Source: Candidatus Caldilinea saccharophila (GTDB lineage: Bacteria; Chloroflexota; Anaerolineae; Caldilineales; Caldilineaceae). From it: a stretch of 64,000 nt of DNA. Shown piece after piece: positions 46,323 through 59,427 of this stretch. The DNA lies in contig JADJVW010000018.1 in NCBI GenBank assembly GCA_016710365.1, forward strand, positions 1 through 64,000, given 5' to 3'. A program made the position numbers and the translations under genes. The stretch's first letter is position 1. Each line of letters starts with the position of its first letter. A model generated the notes under the pieces. It searched no databases and was not told where the DNA came from. It was given only the letters and a program-made list of their open reading frames with translations.

Positions 46323-49300
46323 CTACTTCAAGGTAAGCGGTAAATAGACGGCATAACCAAAATCGAAATAACGCGCAATAATCGGGCCTCCTTTCTTGTC
46401 CTGATCGAACATCTGCACATACCAGTAGTAGCGGCCCGTCGCCAGGTTCTTGACGGGCGTATGCGTGCTGCTGGCAGTGGTGGCTTTCGTAGCGCCGGTG
46501 AACGCAGGATTATTCGCGTAGGTTACTTCGTAGTAGGCGGCATTTTCCAGTGACGCCCAGCCAAACGAGGGCACGCTGCCCACGGTTCCGCCAGGATGCG
46601 GGGCGAGCAGGGCAGGCAGTGAGTATTGCTTGCCGAATTGTCTGGGCGCGCTGAAGGGGCCATTTTTATCGTTGGCGTCGGTAAGCGCCACCCGCCAGTA
46701 CCAGACGCCGTCGGCGAGACTCTGACCTTTTGTGGGCGTGTACGCGGTGGCGGCGGTTTTGACGTTGATCAGGGGCTGCCAAAGGTTGGGTCGTCATCCA
46801 CCTGCAAGTTGTAGAGCGGCGCGGCCAGCCGCGGCGTCTCTGTTGGCGTCAAAATGGCGTTCCAGGCAAACGTCGGTTGGCCGGTGACGGTCATCTGCTC
46901 TGTCGGCGTGATCGGCGTCGGGCTGACCGAGGCCTTCTGGAAGGTTATGGTGGGCGTCCACTGCCCGATGACCGAGCTAGAGCGGCGCATGGCCAGCCGC
47001 CAGTAATATTGCGTCCCAGGAATCAACGCCGCGCTCGCAGACGTTTCCTGTGGTGTGTAGGACGTCCCATCGAGAGCCTGGCTCACGAGCGGCGAGCTGA
47101 AATTGGCGTCGTTGTCGATCTGGATCGTATAGCCGGACGCGCCTTCGACTCGCTCCCACAGAAAGGCCGGCGTCATGTAGACTTCATCGCCCGTCGAGAG
47201 CGCCGGATTGCCCGGCAGCCGGCTGCTGAGTTTGAAGCGCATGGCCGGCGACCAGGGGCCGAAGTCAAATGATGATGACGGTGGTGGTTCATTGACCTCA
47301 TGCCGAATACGCACGCGCCAATAATAGGTTTCGTTGTCGTTGATGGCGTTTTGGGAAACAAAGGCGGTGGGGAGGACGCCAAAAATATGACCTTTGCCTG
47401 TTTCGTAACTCTCCCAAGTTTCCAGGATGTCGGAAAAACGTGCATCGCGCGCCACCTGCATCTGATAACCGTCGACCGAATCAAAGTAAGGCATACGCCA
47501 ACGCAGCGCAGGCATCTCGTAGAATTGATCGGGGTTGGTCAAAGGCGCGTCAAAGGGATAGAGCGGGAGGAGCATGTCCGAAATGTAGGCGTAATTGTCG
47601 AGCTGATTGGCCTCGCCGTAAATCACGCCCTGCGGCGGTGCACTGTCCCGGATGACATTGTCCTTCATGCTCAGGAGCGCCAGGGCAAGGCTGCCCGAAA
47701 AGTTGTCGTCGGCGCCGCCCAGGGCAGTATAGGGAACCAGCACCTGCACCACCGACGGATCAGGGCACAGCGCAGGCCTTGCCGCCGATGGCGTCAAATT
47801 TCTGCTCGGCCAGCCACCCCCCAGCGCCCCACCGGTGTAAGGTGACGCTGCGCATCGACACGCCATCAGCGGAGCGATCCACGTGGATGAGAAAGTCCGG
47901 CCGATGTAGATCATCGAACGCCAGCGCCCGCCCATGCGGGTCGCTGGTTGCCCCAGAACCTGGGATGTGGTCGTAGTCGACATAGAGGTCATAGGTGACG
48001 TCGGAAGCGACGCTCGGCGCCACGGAAAAGGCAAAGACCCAGTAGAGGTTGTATACAGTGGATTTCTCGTAATCACCATTGGGGTCGGGCGCCGCGCCAG
48101 CATGGCGTGCAACTTGCCCAGTTCGTGCTCGTCCCCGGTGTTCATCGCACTCACTGCTTGAAAGGTGAAATTGTTGATCGCGGAATCCGTCATGATCGTC
48201 GTCCCCTCGGTCAGCACCACCGGCAGATCGTAATAGTTGCCGGTGATCAGGTCGTTCGAGAGGTCGAAGCGCCGCGGCTCACTCCACTCGCCGATCGGGG
48301 CGTTCGGTGCGCTCTCCGGCTGCACGCGCCACCAGTAGGAGCCGGCCGGCATGTCGGTCAGACGCTCCTGCCAGGGGACATAGTTGATCGAAAGCGCATG
48401 TGCTTCATCCACAATAAACAGTTCGGAAAATGCATCCGGTCGCCAGCTGATCTGGACGCGATAGCTGGTTGCGTCTGCAAATGGCAGCCAACCAAGCACC
48501 GGCGGATCGCCCACTGCCTGAAAGCCATCGGCGGGATAGATGGGCGTCATCACGTTGGCCGGTGTGTAGACGGAGCGCGTGCGGTTGTAGCGCAGCTTCC
48601 AAACATGCTCAGTTGGCAGGCGCCCGTCAGGCCAGAAAGGTCGTAGGTCAGGCCAGAAAGGTCGTACACGCCAGAAGTAGACCTGTCCGTCTTGTGGCGC
48701 CCATGGATTCGAGGTCGTCGGCGCAATCGCCAACCCGCGCGTCTGGGCTTGATACACGATGGAATCCGGCGCAAACGTGTCAGAAATTGCAACCGCCAAT
48801 TCATAATAGTCAGGAATCGCCGCGTCATTGGCGGGCCACTCGGAAGCGTGTGCCGTGTCCCACACAAAGAGGGGCCAGGCGACGGTGCGATCCGTGTTGA
48901 CAGGATGGCCCGCCTGATCGGGTGCATAATAGGGAAGTGGATAGATCAAATTGGGAAGCACCGGAAGCCAGGGATATTCTGGATAAGGCGGACCAGACAG
49001 ACGAAACGAGAAAGTCTCGCTCCATGGCGTCAGATTGCCTCTGGCGTCGATCGCCTGCACCTGCCAATAGTAATCCTTGTCATACTGCACACCTACCCAC
49101 GGCCCACGGTAGGCGAAATGATTGACATTGTAGATGACTTCGTTGGCGACAATTTTGGCATTCTCGCCGGCGCCATCTGTCATCTTGAATCGGTAGCGTT
49201 CGGCGCCGGCCACCGGCTCCCACGTAAAGTAGGGATAGGAAATATAGGTCTGGTTGTTGGCCGGCGTCAGCAATTTGGGCGCGACGTTCCACTTCATGCG

Positions 49301-50369
49301 AAAGCTGCGCACCTCGCTCCAGGCCGTGCTGTAGCCTTCCGCATTGGTTGCCTTGACGCGCCAGTAATACTCCTGGTCGTTGCTGAGCGCCTGAAGCGGT
49401 GTGAAGTCGGTGCTGCGCGTCGTATACGCAGTGACGCCCGACCCGAAGCTCTGGTCGGTGCTGATCTCGATCTGGTAATCTTTTGCGCCTTCCACCGCCA
49501 GCCAGGTGAAGCGCGGCAGGAAACGCAATTCCGGCTTTGCGCCGTTGATCAGCGCCGGTGGATTCAACAACTGTGGCGCCGTGCTCCAGCTAAACTTGAA
49601 GACTGAGGTTGAGCTGGTCGTCCCGTTGACGCGATCTCTGGCAGAGGTGTGGTAGGCAAAGGGAATCACCCGCCAGTAGTAAGCATCGTTGGCCGCCAGT
49701 CGTTTGGTCGGTGTGTGATGCGGTTTGAGCGTCTCTGCGCTGTAGACGATGTTGGAAAAATCTCCATTGGTGGAAATATCCAACTTGTACCCTGCCGCGC
49801 CTATTACAGGCGTCCAACTGAAGTCCTGCGCGGTGAAAGACGTTCGCAGTGCATTGGCTTCTGGTGAAATCAGTTGCGGCTGATTATCGGGGTCGTTGCT
49901 CCAGTTTTTCAAGTGAGAATATATCAGAGTACTCTCCCCATACGGTCGCCTTGTTGCCTTCTTTTCGACCCGCGCGCACGCGCCAGTAATAGAACCCATC
50001 CTGCCATATGGCAGTTGGCGTGTACGTTGTGGCGTAGGTGTCCGACTCGATCAGGAGGGTGGAGAAACCGGGAGCATCAGAGATTTGGAAGTGGTAAATG
50101 TTGGCGCTTTCCGGCTGCGTCCAGAGCAGCGCAGGCATTGCCAACGGCGGTGCATTGACGATAGTGGCTAGCGATCCATCGGCTGGGGCCAACACCGTTG
50201 GAGGGACTGGGGGAGGCAACGGCGTGGGCGTGGGGGTGGGCGTGGGATTTGCCATCACAGCACCCTGTGCTATGACCGGATGCGGCGACAAGAGGGCGAC
50301 CATCCAAACGAGCAGCAAGACGCAAACAAGACGCCATCTGGGGATATATAACTGGGGATTGTTCATCAA
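46323..50369 (-). CDS. large secreted protein with Fn3-like repeats, four frameshifts
   Basis: A protein of about 1349 residues after correction. It begins with a signal peptide (VCVLLLVWMVALLSPHPVIA) and a Pro/Thr linker, then about ten or more beta-sandwich modules, each ending in a YYWRV-like motif (AYYWRVIPF, EYYWRVKAT, DYYWQVQAI, SYWWRVQPE, TYYWRVRIR, QYYWRLAMR, RYYWYVQMF). The frame breaks lie near 49905-49909 (TTTTT), 48087-48099, 47763-47765 (GGG) and 46772-46775 (GGGG), mostly in homopolymers, and all parts align to the same repeat pattern. A middle section (GDYEKSTVYNLYWVFAFSVA) is a different beta domain. Likely an envelope or adhesion protein. Last gene of the coiled-coil cluster. 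Confidence 0.8.
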
Positions 50370-50481
50370 GTTTGCCCTTTCTAGAGACTGGATAAGCTGC
50401 TATCCATCTTAGTCTAGAAAAAGCTGCTACACCTCAGACATTCGTCGCGGCCTGATCGGACGGGACATCAATAAAAAGACG

Positions 50482-51390
50482 CTATGTTTTTCCCGCCAGC
50501 TTCTTCGCCTGGCCGATCCAGCCGGCAACATCCGGCGCGACGGGCGACCGCGACTGGCAGATAGTCAGCAGGTCTTCAGGCGCTGTCTGCGCCAGCGCGG
50601 CATAGGTGCGAATACCGGCATTGTACAACCGCTGTTCGTACACTTTGCCGATCCCCTTGATCGGTTCAAAATCGTCGACTGCTTCGCCCGTCCAGATGTA
50701 GCCCGCGGCGTCGTGTTCGGTTGCCAAAGCGCGCGCCGAGGCGCGGATCGCATCGAGGTCGGTCATGGCCGCGCGCGCTTTTTCGAGCTTCAGGATGCGA
50801 CGCAGCGCGTCGTCGTCGAGGGACGCCAGTTCGAAGTAGGTGCCGATGCCAGCATTGTAAAGCCGTTGCTCGTAGATGGCGCCCACCCCCGCCACGGCTG
50901 AGAGATCCTGTGGCTGGGCGACAACGGTCGGCACCACGCGCGCCTGCACGGCCTGGTCTGCATAGGCCAGCTTGGCCGGGGCAAGGCTCTCCAGCGCGCG
51001 CCCAACTGTCACCAGCGCCGGCGCCTTGGCGTGCCAGCTTGTCTCTGTCACAAATCGTTGACGCCATTCATCTGCCTGCGCGTCTTGCGCCAGCACGGAT
51101 GCAGCACGCAGGGCGGACGGCGCTTCTGTCCCATCAGCGCGCTGCAACTCGGCAAGCAGCGCATTGAGATGCTCTACTTCAGCGGTTTTCTCCGCAAGTT
51201 GCGTGCGTAGCTCGGCTGCGTCGTCCGCGCCGGAAGGGTCACTTGCCAGGTGGCTCATGCGCTGCTCCAGGCGCGCCAGCCTTGCCTGGGCAAGCGAGAC
51301 CGCTTCATCTTTTTGCTTTAGCAACAACGCCAGAAAAGCCGTCAAGCCAGCGAGCACGCCCCACAAAGCTATCTGTAATCCCTTGCGCAT
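50482..51390 (-). CDS. membrane-anchored coiled-coil protein with two helix-hairpin-helix domains
   Basis: A 302-residue protein. N-terminal helix IALWGVLAGLTAFLALLL anchors it, then a coiled coil (SLAQARLARLEQRMSHLASD). The C-terminal half has two DUF4332-like helix-hairpin-helix units: LSAVAGVGAIYEQRLYNAGI and FEPIKGIGKVYEQRLYNAGI. The GVG/GIG turns resemble those that bind DNA backbone non-specifically. It is a short paralogue of the giant upstream protein, sharing the same paired ends. Function is unknown; a membrane-to-DNA or scaffold role is inference. Confidence 0.75.
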   Translation of the reverse strand: MRKGLQIALWGVLAGLTAFLALLLKQKDEAVSLAQARLARLEQRMSHLASDPSGADDAAELRTQLAEKTAEVEHLNALLAELQRADGTEAPSALRAASVLAQDAQADEWRQRFVTETSWHAKAPALVTVGRALESLAPAKLAYADQAVQARVVPTVVAQPQDLSAVAGVGAIYEQRLYNAGIGTYFELASLDDDALRRILKLEKARAAMTDLDAIRASARALATEHDAAGYIWTGEAVDDFEPIKGIGKVYEQRLYNAGIRTYAALAQTAPEDLLTICQSRSPVAPDVAGWIGQAKKLAGKT

Positions 51391-51411
51391 GAGATTCTCC
51401 CTCTATGGAAA

Positions 51412-51444
51412 AAGACCGGGTTGCCTGAAAAGGAACCCGGTCTT
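51412..51444. other. AAGACCGGGTT hairpin between cluster genes
   Basis: AAGACCGGGTT (51412-51422) and AACCCGGTCTT (51434-51444) pair perfectly around an 11-nt loop, in the gap before the 302-residue protein gene. It may modulate expression within the cluster. Confidence 0.55.
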
Positions 51445-51476
51445 ACCACGACGTGCTTACTGTTCAACAAGGCAGA

Positions 51477-54400
51477 TTACTGGTTGGCTTCGTCTACAAG
51501 GCGTTGCGCCTGCGCGATCCAGCTTGCATAATCAGGCTGCGCCGGCGGTCTGGCCTGGATAATTTCGGCGAGCTGTTCGGGCGTCGCCGCGGCCAACGCC
51601 GCATAGGTGAAAATGCCGGCATCATAGAGCCGCTGCTCAAACACTTTGCCGATCCCTTCGAGCGGCTCGAAATCATCCGGCGCTGTGCCCTCCCAAAGCT
51701 GCCCAACTGTGCCGGTTTCTTCGGCCAGGCGCCGTGCATCCGCGCGCATCGCTTCCAGATCGACTTGCATCAGTTGCAGTTCGTTAAGCTGGAGCATCTT
51801 CTTGAGATCGTCGTCCGACAACGCGGCCAACTCCCAGTAGGCGCCGATGCCTGCCTTGTATAAGCGCTGCTCGAAGACGCGTCCGATGCCTTTGATCTCG
51901 GCCAGATCTTGGGGGGCAGCCACCAATTTCGGCAACGCCCGCATTGCCACCGCGGCGTTGGCCGCGGAGAGTTTGGCATCGGGCATGAGCGCCAGCGATT
52001 GTCCGAGATCGACAACGGCCGGTGCACGTTGCTGCCAGGCAGCCACCGCGGCATATTCGGTGCGCGTCTGGTCGAGTTCGCCTGCTTGCACCTGCAAGTC
52101 GCCACGCACCTGCTCCAACTCCGCAGATACCTGCGCAAGCTGCGTTTGCGTTTCGCTGTAGCGGGTTTGCGCGGCTTCAATTTCACTGCTGCGCGCCGCA
52201 AGCTGGCTTTCCAACTCGTCACGTCCTGCGGTCAGCGTTGCCAATTCAGCGGTCAGCCGCTCGATTGCGGCCGTCTTGTCGCTGACTTCAGCTTGCAGCG
52301 AGGCGTGGGCTGCGCTGAGCGATGCCAGTTCTGCGGTCAGCCGCTCGATCTCGGCGGTTTTGTCGCTGATGTCGGCTTCCAGGGTCGCGCCGGCCTCGGT
52401 GAGTGACTGAACCTGGCTGCGCAGCGCGTCTGCTTCCGCCTGGGCTTGCTGTAGCTGTGCATTTTTGTTGCGAGCCGCCACCACCAACGCCGCCGAGCCG
52501 CCGGCGGCAACGCCAAGCGTGGCGAGACGTTGCCCTTCTCCCTCTTCCGGCGCTGTGTCGCCTGTGCCCAGCGCTGCTGAAAGGTCGCTCAGATCGCGGT
52601 TCAGCTCGTCCACCTGCTGCTGCACTGCTGCCAATTCGGTATTCTTTGCCTCGAGTTGGCTTTCCAACTCTGTCTTAGCTTGCTGAAGCTCGTCCAACTG
52701 CGCCTGTAGCGCTTGTTGTGATTGCTGCGAGGTCGCGGCCTGTTCTTCCAACTCAAGCTTCGCCTGTTCAGTTTCAGCAAGTTGTTGGCGCAACGCATCG
52801 GATTGGCTTTCCACCTCTGTCTTAGCTTGCTGAAGCTCGTCCAACTGCGCCTGTAGCGCTTGTTGTGATTGCTGCGAGGTCGCGACTTGCTCCTCCAACT
52901 CGAGCTTCGCCTGTTCGGTTTCAGCCAGTTGTTGGCGCAGCGCGTCGGCTTCGGCCTGTGCGCTGCGGATCACCGCGTTCTTTTGGCGGGCTGCGACGGC
53001 GAGCGCCGCGGTGCCACCAACTGCCACGCCGGCCGCGGGGAGCCGTGAAGCTTCGTCATCTGCTGCTGCTTCAGCTTCGGCGTCGCTGTCGAAGGCAGCG
53101 GACACTGCGTTCAGCCCGGCGTCGAGATCGCTGAGTTGCTGCTGCGTGCTGGTCAGTTCGCCTTGCAGCGCTTCGATCTGGCCTTCCAACTCGAGCTTCG
53201 CCTGTTCGGTTTCAGCCAGTTGTTGGCGCAGCGCGTCGGCTTCGGCCTGTGCGCTGCGGATCGCCGCATTCTTTTGGCGGGCTGCGACGGCGAGCGCCGC
53301 GGTGCCACCAACTGCCACGCCGGCCGCGGGGAGCCGTGAAGCTTCGTCATCTGCTGCTGCTTCAGCTTCGGCGTCGCTGTCGAAGGCCGCAGACACTGCG
53401 TTCAGCCCGGCATCGAGATCGCTGAGTTGCTGCTGCGTACTGGTCAGTTCGCCTTGCAGCGCTTCGATCTGGCCTTCCAACTCGAGCTTCGCCTGTTCGG
53501 TTTCAGCCAGTTGTTGGCGCAGCGCGTCGGCTTCGGCCTGTGCGCTGCGGATCGCCGCATTCTTTTGGCGGGCTGCGACGGCGAGCGCCGCGGTGCCACC
53601 AACTGCCACGCCGGCCGCGGGGAGCCGTGAAGCTTCGTCATCTGCTGCTGCTTCAGCTTCGGCGTCGCTGTCGAAGGCCGCAGACACTGCGTTCAGCCCG
53701 GCGTCGAGATCGCTGAGTTGCTGCTGCGTGCTGGTCAGTTCGCCTTGCAGCGCTTCGATCTGACCTTCCAATTCGAGCTTGGTCTGTTCCAGCGCGGCAA
53801 TCTGCGTCTTGAGGGTTTGCTGTGTCTCTAGCGCCGCGGCCGTCTGCGCGTCGAGGTCTGCGTGCTTGGCCGCCAATTCCGCCTGGAGATTGGCGATTGT
53901 GGTTTCCAGGTCGAAAACGATGTTTTCCTTTTCGCTGAGCGTCGCCTCCAAATCGGTCTTGGCCGCGGTAATGGCGCCGAGTTGTTCCTCAAGCTCAGCG
54001 ACCTGATTCTGGGCGCCGTCTAAAGAGGAGCGTGTGTTGTTCACCAAGGCAACCAGGCTGGCGATGCCGGCGGCGGTGCGCGCCACGTTGTCATCCTCTG
54101 CGGCGATCTCTGCCGCGTCTGCGTCGCCTTCACCCGCGTCCTCTGCCGCTGTCGGTGCGGCGGCTGTATGCAGAACGCCTTCCACACTGCCGATCTGCGC
54201 CTCGATCTCGGCGAAGGCACGCGCCAGCCGCTGTCGATCCTGCTGGCCTGTTTCGGTTTCAGCACTCAGCGCCGCAAGTTTTTCATGCAGCCCCTCAAGT
54301 TCGGTGCTGCGGTTCGCAATCTCCACCTGGAAGCCGGCGGCGCGATTCTGAGCGTCAGTTACATGATTCTCCAGATCCGTTTTGTCAGCGACGGCAGTCG

Positions 54401-55097
54401 TTAGTTGTGCTTGTAGGGCAGCCAGGTCGGTGTGAGTGAGCTGCAATGCATCCACCTTGCCGCGCACCAGCTTCGCCAGAACAGCAGTGCGAGCTGCCAA
54501 TTGATCGAGCGGCTCATCGGGCGGCGGCGCAGTTGCGTCGGGTGTTTCATCAGGCTGCAGGGCCGAGTTGGAGTCTGGCGTTGCTGCCGTATCAGCGTCG
54601 GTGTTTTCTGCCGGCGCTTCTGCCGGAAGCGCCTCATCGTCCAAGTCGGCAATCAAACCGTCCAGATTCGCGGTGATGTCACGAATGCGCGCCTCAAGCG
54701 CTGCCTTTGTTGTATCCGTCTCCGTTGCCTGACTCTCGACGCCGGCAAAGCGCGTGCTCAGGAGATCGAACTCTTCGTTGCGCGTGGCAAATGTTTGACG
54801 CAACGCGTCGAGTTCGGCTTCCCTGTCAGCCAGCGCTTTGGCTTTTTCCTCCAGCATCGACTCCAGATCGCTGTTGGCCGTGCTCAGTGCTCCCAACTGC
54901 TCCTGAAGTTCGTCGGAGAGAATTTGCACATTGGACAATTGATCGCTCTGCTGGGCGAAGGCAGCTTTAACAGCAGCGATGCTGGCGCTCAGGTCTTCGA
55001 TGCGAGGCTCGATAACCTGATCGTCGAACTCCGCCGCGTCAATTTGCGCTTCTTCCATGACAGTCTGGCCAGCGGGCAGTGCTTGTTCAACTGGCAT
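51477..55097 (-). CDS. giant coiled-coil protein with internal repeats and two C-terminal helix-hairpin-helix domains
   Basis: A 1206-residue protein without a signal or N-terminal membrane helix. Most of it is heptad-rich coiled coil ([20 protein letters not shown] and similar). Three near-identical 97-residue units sit at about residues 443-733; each has an acidic [14 protein letters not shown] segment and an Ala/Gly-rich hydrophobic stretch ([20 protein letters not shown]). A fourth, diverged copy ([20 protein letters not shown]) follows. The end has two HhH units, [20 protein letters not shown] and [23 protein letters not shown] 55097 overlaps the upstream gene by 11 nt. Probably a filament or scaffold; function unknown. 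Confidence 0.8.
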   Translation of the reverse strand: MPVEQALPAGQTVMEEAQIDAAEFDDQVIEPRIEDLSASIAAVKAAFAQQSDQLSNVQILSDELQEQLGALSTANSDLESMLEEKAKALADREAELDALRQTFATRNEEFDLLSTRFAGVESQATETDTTKAALEARIRDITANLDGLIADLDDEALPAEAPAENTDADTAATPDSNSALQPDETPDATAPPPDEPLDQLAARTAVLAKLVRGKVDALQLTHTDLAALQAQLTTAVADKTDLENHVTDAQNRAAGFQVEIANRSTELEGLHEKLAALSAETETGQQDRQRLARAFAEIEAQIGSVEGVLHTAAAPTAAEDAGEGDADAAEIAAEDDNVARTAAGIASLVALVNNTRSSLDGAQNQVAELEEQLGAITAAKTDLEATLSEKENIVFDLETTIANLQAELAAKHADLDAQTAAALETQQTLKTQIAALEQTKLELEGQIEALQGELTSTQQQLSDLDAGLNAVSAAFDSDAEAEAAADDEASRLPAAGVAVGGTAALAVAARQKNAAIRSAQAEADALRQQLAETEQAKLELEGQIEALQGELTSTQQQLSDLDAGLNAVSAAFDSDAEAEAAADDEASRLPAAGVAVGGTAALAVAARQKNAAIRSAQAEADALRQQLAETEQAKLELEGQIEALQGELTSTQQQLSDLDAGLNAVSAAFDSDAEAEAAADDEASRLPAAGVAVGGTAALAVAARQKNAVIRSAQAEADALRQQLAETEQAKLELEEQVATSQQSQQALQAQLDELQQAKTEVESQSDALRQQLAETEQAKLELEEQAATSQQSQQALQAQLDELQQAKTELESQLEAKNTELAAVQQQVDELNRDLSDLSAALGTGDTAPEEGEGQRLATLGVAAGGSAALVVAARNKNAQLQQAQAEADALRSQVQSLTEAGATLEADISDKTAEIERLTAELASLSAAHASLQAEVSDKTAAIERLTAELATLTAGRDELESQLAARSSEIEAAQTRYSETQTQLAQVSAELEQVRGDLQVQAGELDQTRTEYAAVAAWQQRAPAVVDLGQSLALMPDAKLSAANAAVAMRALPKLVAAPQDLAEIKGIGRVFEQRLYKAGIGAYWELAALSDDDLKKMLQLNELQLMQVDLEAMRADARRLAEETGTVGQLWEGTAPDDFEPLEGIGKVFEQRLYDAGIFTYAALAAATPEQLAEIIQARPPAQPDYASWIAQAQRLVDEANQ
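52898..53770. repeat. three tandem 291-bp coding repeats in the giant coiled-coil gene
   Basis: Three successive copies with an exact 291-bp period (97 codons) differ at only a few bases, pointing to recent duplication or copy-number polymorphism. Assembly collapse or expansion cannot be excluded, so the true number may differ. Confidence 0.9.
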
Positions 55098-56406
55098 GTG
55101 TCTCCCCCTCTTCTTCCTGAGTGGTTGCAGCCGATGCTACTTGTTGCGTCGTCGTCGCTGCGCCATGATTGGCAGTCTGCTCAGTGGCCGGAACGATGCT
55201 GCGGAGCTCTTCATCGAAGTCGCCGATCTTGCTCAACATCGTGTTGATAATGGCGGCGCGCGCGGCGAGTCTGCTCAGCAGGTCGTCTTTTTCGGCGGCG
55301 ACCGCTTGCAATGCTTGCTGGCTGTCCGTTACCTTGCCATTCAGCGCCTCAATGTCGCCCAAACGGGCATCGAATTGGCTTTGCAGGTCGTCGCGTTCAG
55401 CGATGGCCTGGTCAAGCGCGGCTTTAAGTTCGTCGTACTCTTGTTTGAGTTCGTCCAGCTCGGCGGCGCGCGCTTCCAACTCGGCTTGCAGATCGGGGCC
55501 AGCCTCGGCGGCGGGAGCGGCGGCGTTTTTATCTTCCGGCATAGCGGCGGCGCTAGCAAGTGAAACTTCCGGCAAGGCGCGTACATCAGTTCTCTCGGCC
55601 ACCAACCGGTTGCGCAAATTATCGTACTCCTGGTTGCGCTGTTCCAACGTGACCGCCAGTTGCGCGCCGGCCGAAGTCAACATGCTCAAGTCACGGCGCA
55701 TATAGTCGAGCTGGATTTGCGTCGTGGTGAGGGACTGGTCGCGTGTGGCGAGGGCGCCTACAATTGCATCTTCGCCGCCGGCCACGATATCGCGGTATTC
55801 ACGCCGGCGCAAGTAGAGTTCGGCGGAGGCCAGCACTTCTTTTTCGGCCAGGCGTTCGGCTGTAGCACGCGCCAGCGCCAACTGACCTTCCAATTCGGCC
55901 ATGCGTGCGGCGGATTCTTCATTTGTGTTCTGTTCGACCGTAATGGCGGTTTCGGCGGCTTCGCTTGCTTCGGATGCGGCTTCCTCAACGTGGTCCAGCT
56001 TTTCCATCAGGCCGGCGATCTGACCACGTGCGTCTGTGAGCGCGCCGCGCGCTTGCTCAAGTTCGGTCTCCAGCAAAAGGCGTGCATCATGAGTTTCATT
56101 CAACGCCGCGTTCAGACGATCCAATTCAGCGCCGGCGTCGCTCAAGCCTTGCTCGCTGGTTCTCAGCATTTTGACCAGGTTGTCTTTGTCAGTAGCCAAT
56201 TGGTCAAGCGAGGTAAGATTTTCTTTTAGTTGTCCTTGTGTTTTGCGCAGATCGCTTTCCGCAGTGCTCAGCTTTCGGCGCACGGTGTCAGTTTCGGCGG
56301 CGGCTTCCTCAGCGGCGCGTGTCGGCCCGCCGCGCCCGGCAAACCAGGCGATGATGAAACCGAGCAGGAACGCACCGGCCAGATACAGGATTTGTGTAGT
56401 ATCCAT
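55087..56406 (-). CDS. membrane-anchored coiled-coil protein
   Basis: A 439-residue protein with one N-terminal helix ([20 protein letters not shown]) followed by almost continuous coiled coil ([40 protein letters not shown]). A break around residues 285-305 is Ala/Pro-rich. No HhH domain is present. The cytoplasmic side is probably the long C-terminal part. It overlaps the giant coiled-coil gene by 11 nt, so the two products likely act together. Confidence 0.75.
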   Translation of the reverse strand: MDTTQILYLAGAFLLGFIIAWFAGRGGPTRAAEEAAAETDTVRRKLSTAESDLRKTQGQLKENLTSLDQLATDKDNLVKMLRTSEQGLSDAGAELDRLNAALNETHDARLLLETELEQARGALTDARGQIAGLMEKLDHVEEAASEASEAAETAITVEQNTNEESAARMAELEGQLALARATAERLAEKEVLASAELYLRRREYRDIVAGGEDAIVGALATRDQSLTTTQIQLDYMRRDLSMLTSAGAQLAVTLEQRNQEYDNLRNRLVAERTDVRALPEVSLASAAAMPEDKNAAAPAAEAGPDLQAELEARAAELDELKQEYDELKAALDQAIAERDDLQSQFDARLGDIEALNGKVTDSQQALQAVAAEKDDLLSRLAARAAIINTMLSKIGDFDEELRSIVPATEQTANHGAATTTQQVASAATTQEEEGETHAS

Positions 56407-56523
56407 GTCATTCTCCTGTGAAGACGGCTCGGTCGACCTTGAAGCGTTCCCCTGGTGGGTGCAATGGGTGGTGCGGAGTCATGCCCCGATTCCCATGCCC
56501 CAAGCGGAACGCAGATCGACTGC

Positions 56524-57393
56524 TCAGCCGACAGCCTGTTTGGATTGAAGCTCGTTCACCAGTTTGGACAGTTCGGCAATACGACTGTTGGCCGCAGTGA
56601 GTGAATCGTCTTTCATCTTGATCATGGTGGACGTGAGCGCCGCCATTTCGCTGGCTACGTCGCCGCGCGCTCTTTGCAGCTTATCTTCCAGTTCGGTCTT
56701 GGAGGCGCTGAGGGCCGCGACCATTGCCTTTGACGAGTCAAGCTCCGTCTGGGCGTCGATCAGCGCACGCTCCCGATCCTCAATGAGCCGTTGCAGATTG
56801 ACCGCCCGTTGATACGCTTCGTTGAGCGCAATCTCGCGTGCCTTTGCCGACTCGTTCGCTGTGGTGGCCTCCGCGGCAATCGCAGAGACTTTGGACTGCG
56901 ACGCGTCGTACGCTTCGCGCATCTGGCTATTTTCGCCTACGGCGGCTTCGTAGCGCGCGCGCAAATCTTCCAACTCGGCGGCGGCGGAGCTCTGCGCGCG
57001 ATCGCTCTGATCCTGCGCCATCGCCAGTTGCATCTTGGCATCCGCCAACTCAATGTTGCGCGTCTGCAAGTCAGCTTCTAGCGTGTCTTTCTGGTCAATG
57101 GCGCCGGCCAGTTGCTCCTGCACGGCGTTCAATTGTTGACGGAGATCATCAGCCGCGCCAGCCGCGCGGCTGACGTCGCCTTTGAGCGTGTCCGCCTGCT
57201 TCTTAGCGTCGGACAATTCGCGCTCAGTGCGGCGCGTCTTGCTCTGCAAATCGGCAAGTTGTGCTTCGTACTCGGTGTTCTTGCGGCGCGGCGACAAGCC
57301 AGTCAAGAGCCAGCCGAGAATAAAGCCGACTACCACTGCGATGAGCAGCGGCATCCAATACGTTGAGACCCACGGCACGGTCATCCAATCCAT
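56524..57393 (-). CDS. membrane-anchored coiled-coil protein, first gene of the cluster
   Basis: A 289-residue protein beginning [20 protein letters not shown] with one helix ([18 protein letters not shown]), then coiled coil ([38 protein letters not shown]). ATG 57393 is chosen because GGAGG lies 6 nt upstream; the open frame extends further but begins with unrelated residues. Architecture matches the next gene, and together with the giant and HhH proteins it defines a four-gene coiled-coil set. Function unknown. Confidence 0.75.
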   Translation of the reverse strand: MDWMTVPWVSTYWMPLLIAVVVGFILGWLLTGLSPRRKNTEYEAQLADLQSKTRRTERELSDAKKQADTLKGDVSRAAGAADDLRQQLNAVQEQLAGAIDQKDTLEADLQTRNIELADAKMQLAMAQDQSDRAQSSAAAELEDLRARYEAAVGENSQMREAYDASQSKVSAIAAEATTANESAKAREIALNEAYQRAVNLQRLIEDRERALIDAQTELDSSKAMVAALSASKTELEDKLQRARGDVASEMAALTSTMIKMKDDSLTAANSRIAELSKLVNELQSKQAVG

Positions 57394-57934
57394 GATATTC
57401 CTCCGGAGAGATTTCAGGGCACGAGATAGTGTAATAAATAACGTGAATGACGAGAAGCATTGCCATGCAAACCAAGCGACGGCAACGCACAAACCAAAAC
57501 CTTGTCTTTTGACTAAAATGTCTTGAAAAACTGTGATTGCGAGAAAATGCATAAGTAGTTTCAGACATAAGGGAGTTTTTGTCAAACAACTTTTCCTAAA
57601 ATGACATATTTCCTTCTTAAGGAATGCGCCGCCACTCGCTATGTAATGAAAAAGTCGGCCACCTGACGCCGAAAGCCGCGGCTCAGTAATTGCAGCGCCA
57701 AGTTGAAGATCTGTATCGTATTCAAGCGAAGGGATGCGATTGAGGCTGTAGACGATGCGGCGCGGGCCAGGCGTCGCTGCGCCTCACCAGGTGGCTTGCG
57801 CCGCGCCGACGACATTCTCGCCAAAATTACAACACATCCGCTGCAGAATCCATGCTTGCGTCTGACTGGGAGATGACTATAATGCACCTTGCATTTCGAT
57901 TTTCAATCCGCACTCAACGTCACCCATACAGACC
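57394..57934. other. 541-nt divergent intergenic region
   Basis: It separates the coiled-coil cluster (minus) from the ATP-grasp gene (plus). A minus-strand TTGACA (57585-57580) lies about 190 nt before the 57393 start with no clear -10 match. A plus-strand promoter is at 57856-57883. A minus-strand open frame of 82 codons (57639-57887) lacks a ribosome site and domain features, and I do not call it. Confidence 0.6.
57856..57883 (+). promoter_or_regulatory. promoter-like sites for the ATP-grasp/ligase cluster
   Basis: TTGCGT (57856-57861), 16-nt spacer, perfect TATAAT (57878-57883), with a leader of about 45 nt to ATG 57935. Confidence 0.5.
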
Positions 57935-59312
<1,378 letters not shown>

Positions 59313-59317
<5 letters not shown>

Positions 59318-59410
59318 GAGATTGAGAGATTGGAGATTGTAGCTGTTGATGCACAAGCAAAGATCTTCCCTAATCCCCTAATCTCTCAATCTCTATTCTC
59401 CAATCTCTTC
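59313..59410. repeat. GGAGATT/AATCTCT heptamer element between ATP-grasp and ligase genes
   Basis: It begins within the ATP-grasp stop codon (TAGGAGATTGAGAGATTGG) and ends with AATCTCT/CAATCTC units, forming imperfect inverted arms. It leaves a short spacer before the AAGGG ribosome site of the ligase at 59428. Confidence 0.8.
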
Positions 59411-59427
59411 AAAACAAGGGCCAAACT

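Noticed and set aside
57639..57887. 82-codon minus-strand frame in the divergent intergenic region
   Set aside because: No ribosome site, no family features, and it overlaps the promoter-like sites for the ATP-grasp gene.
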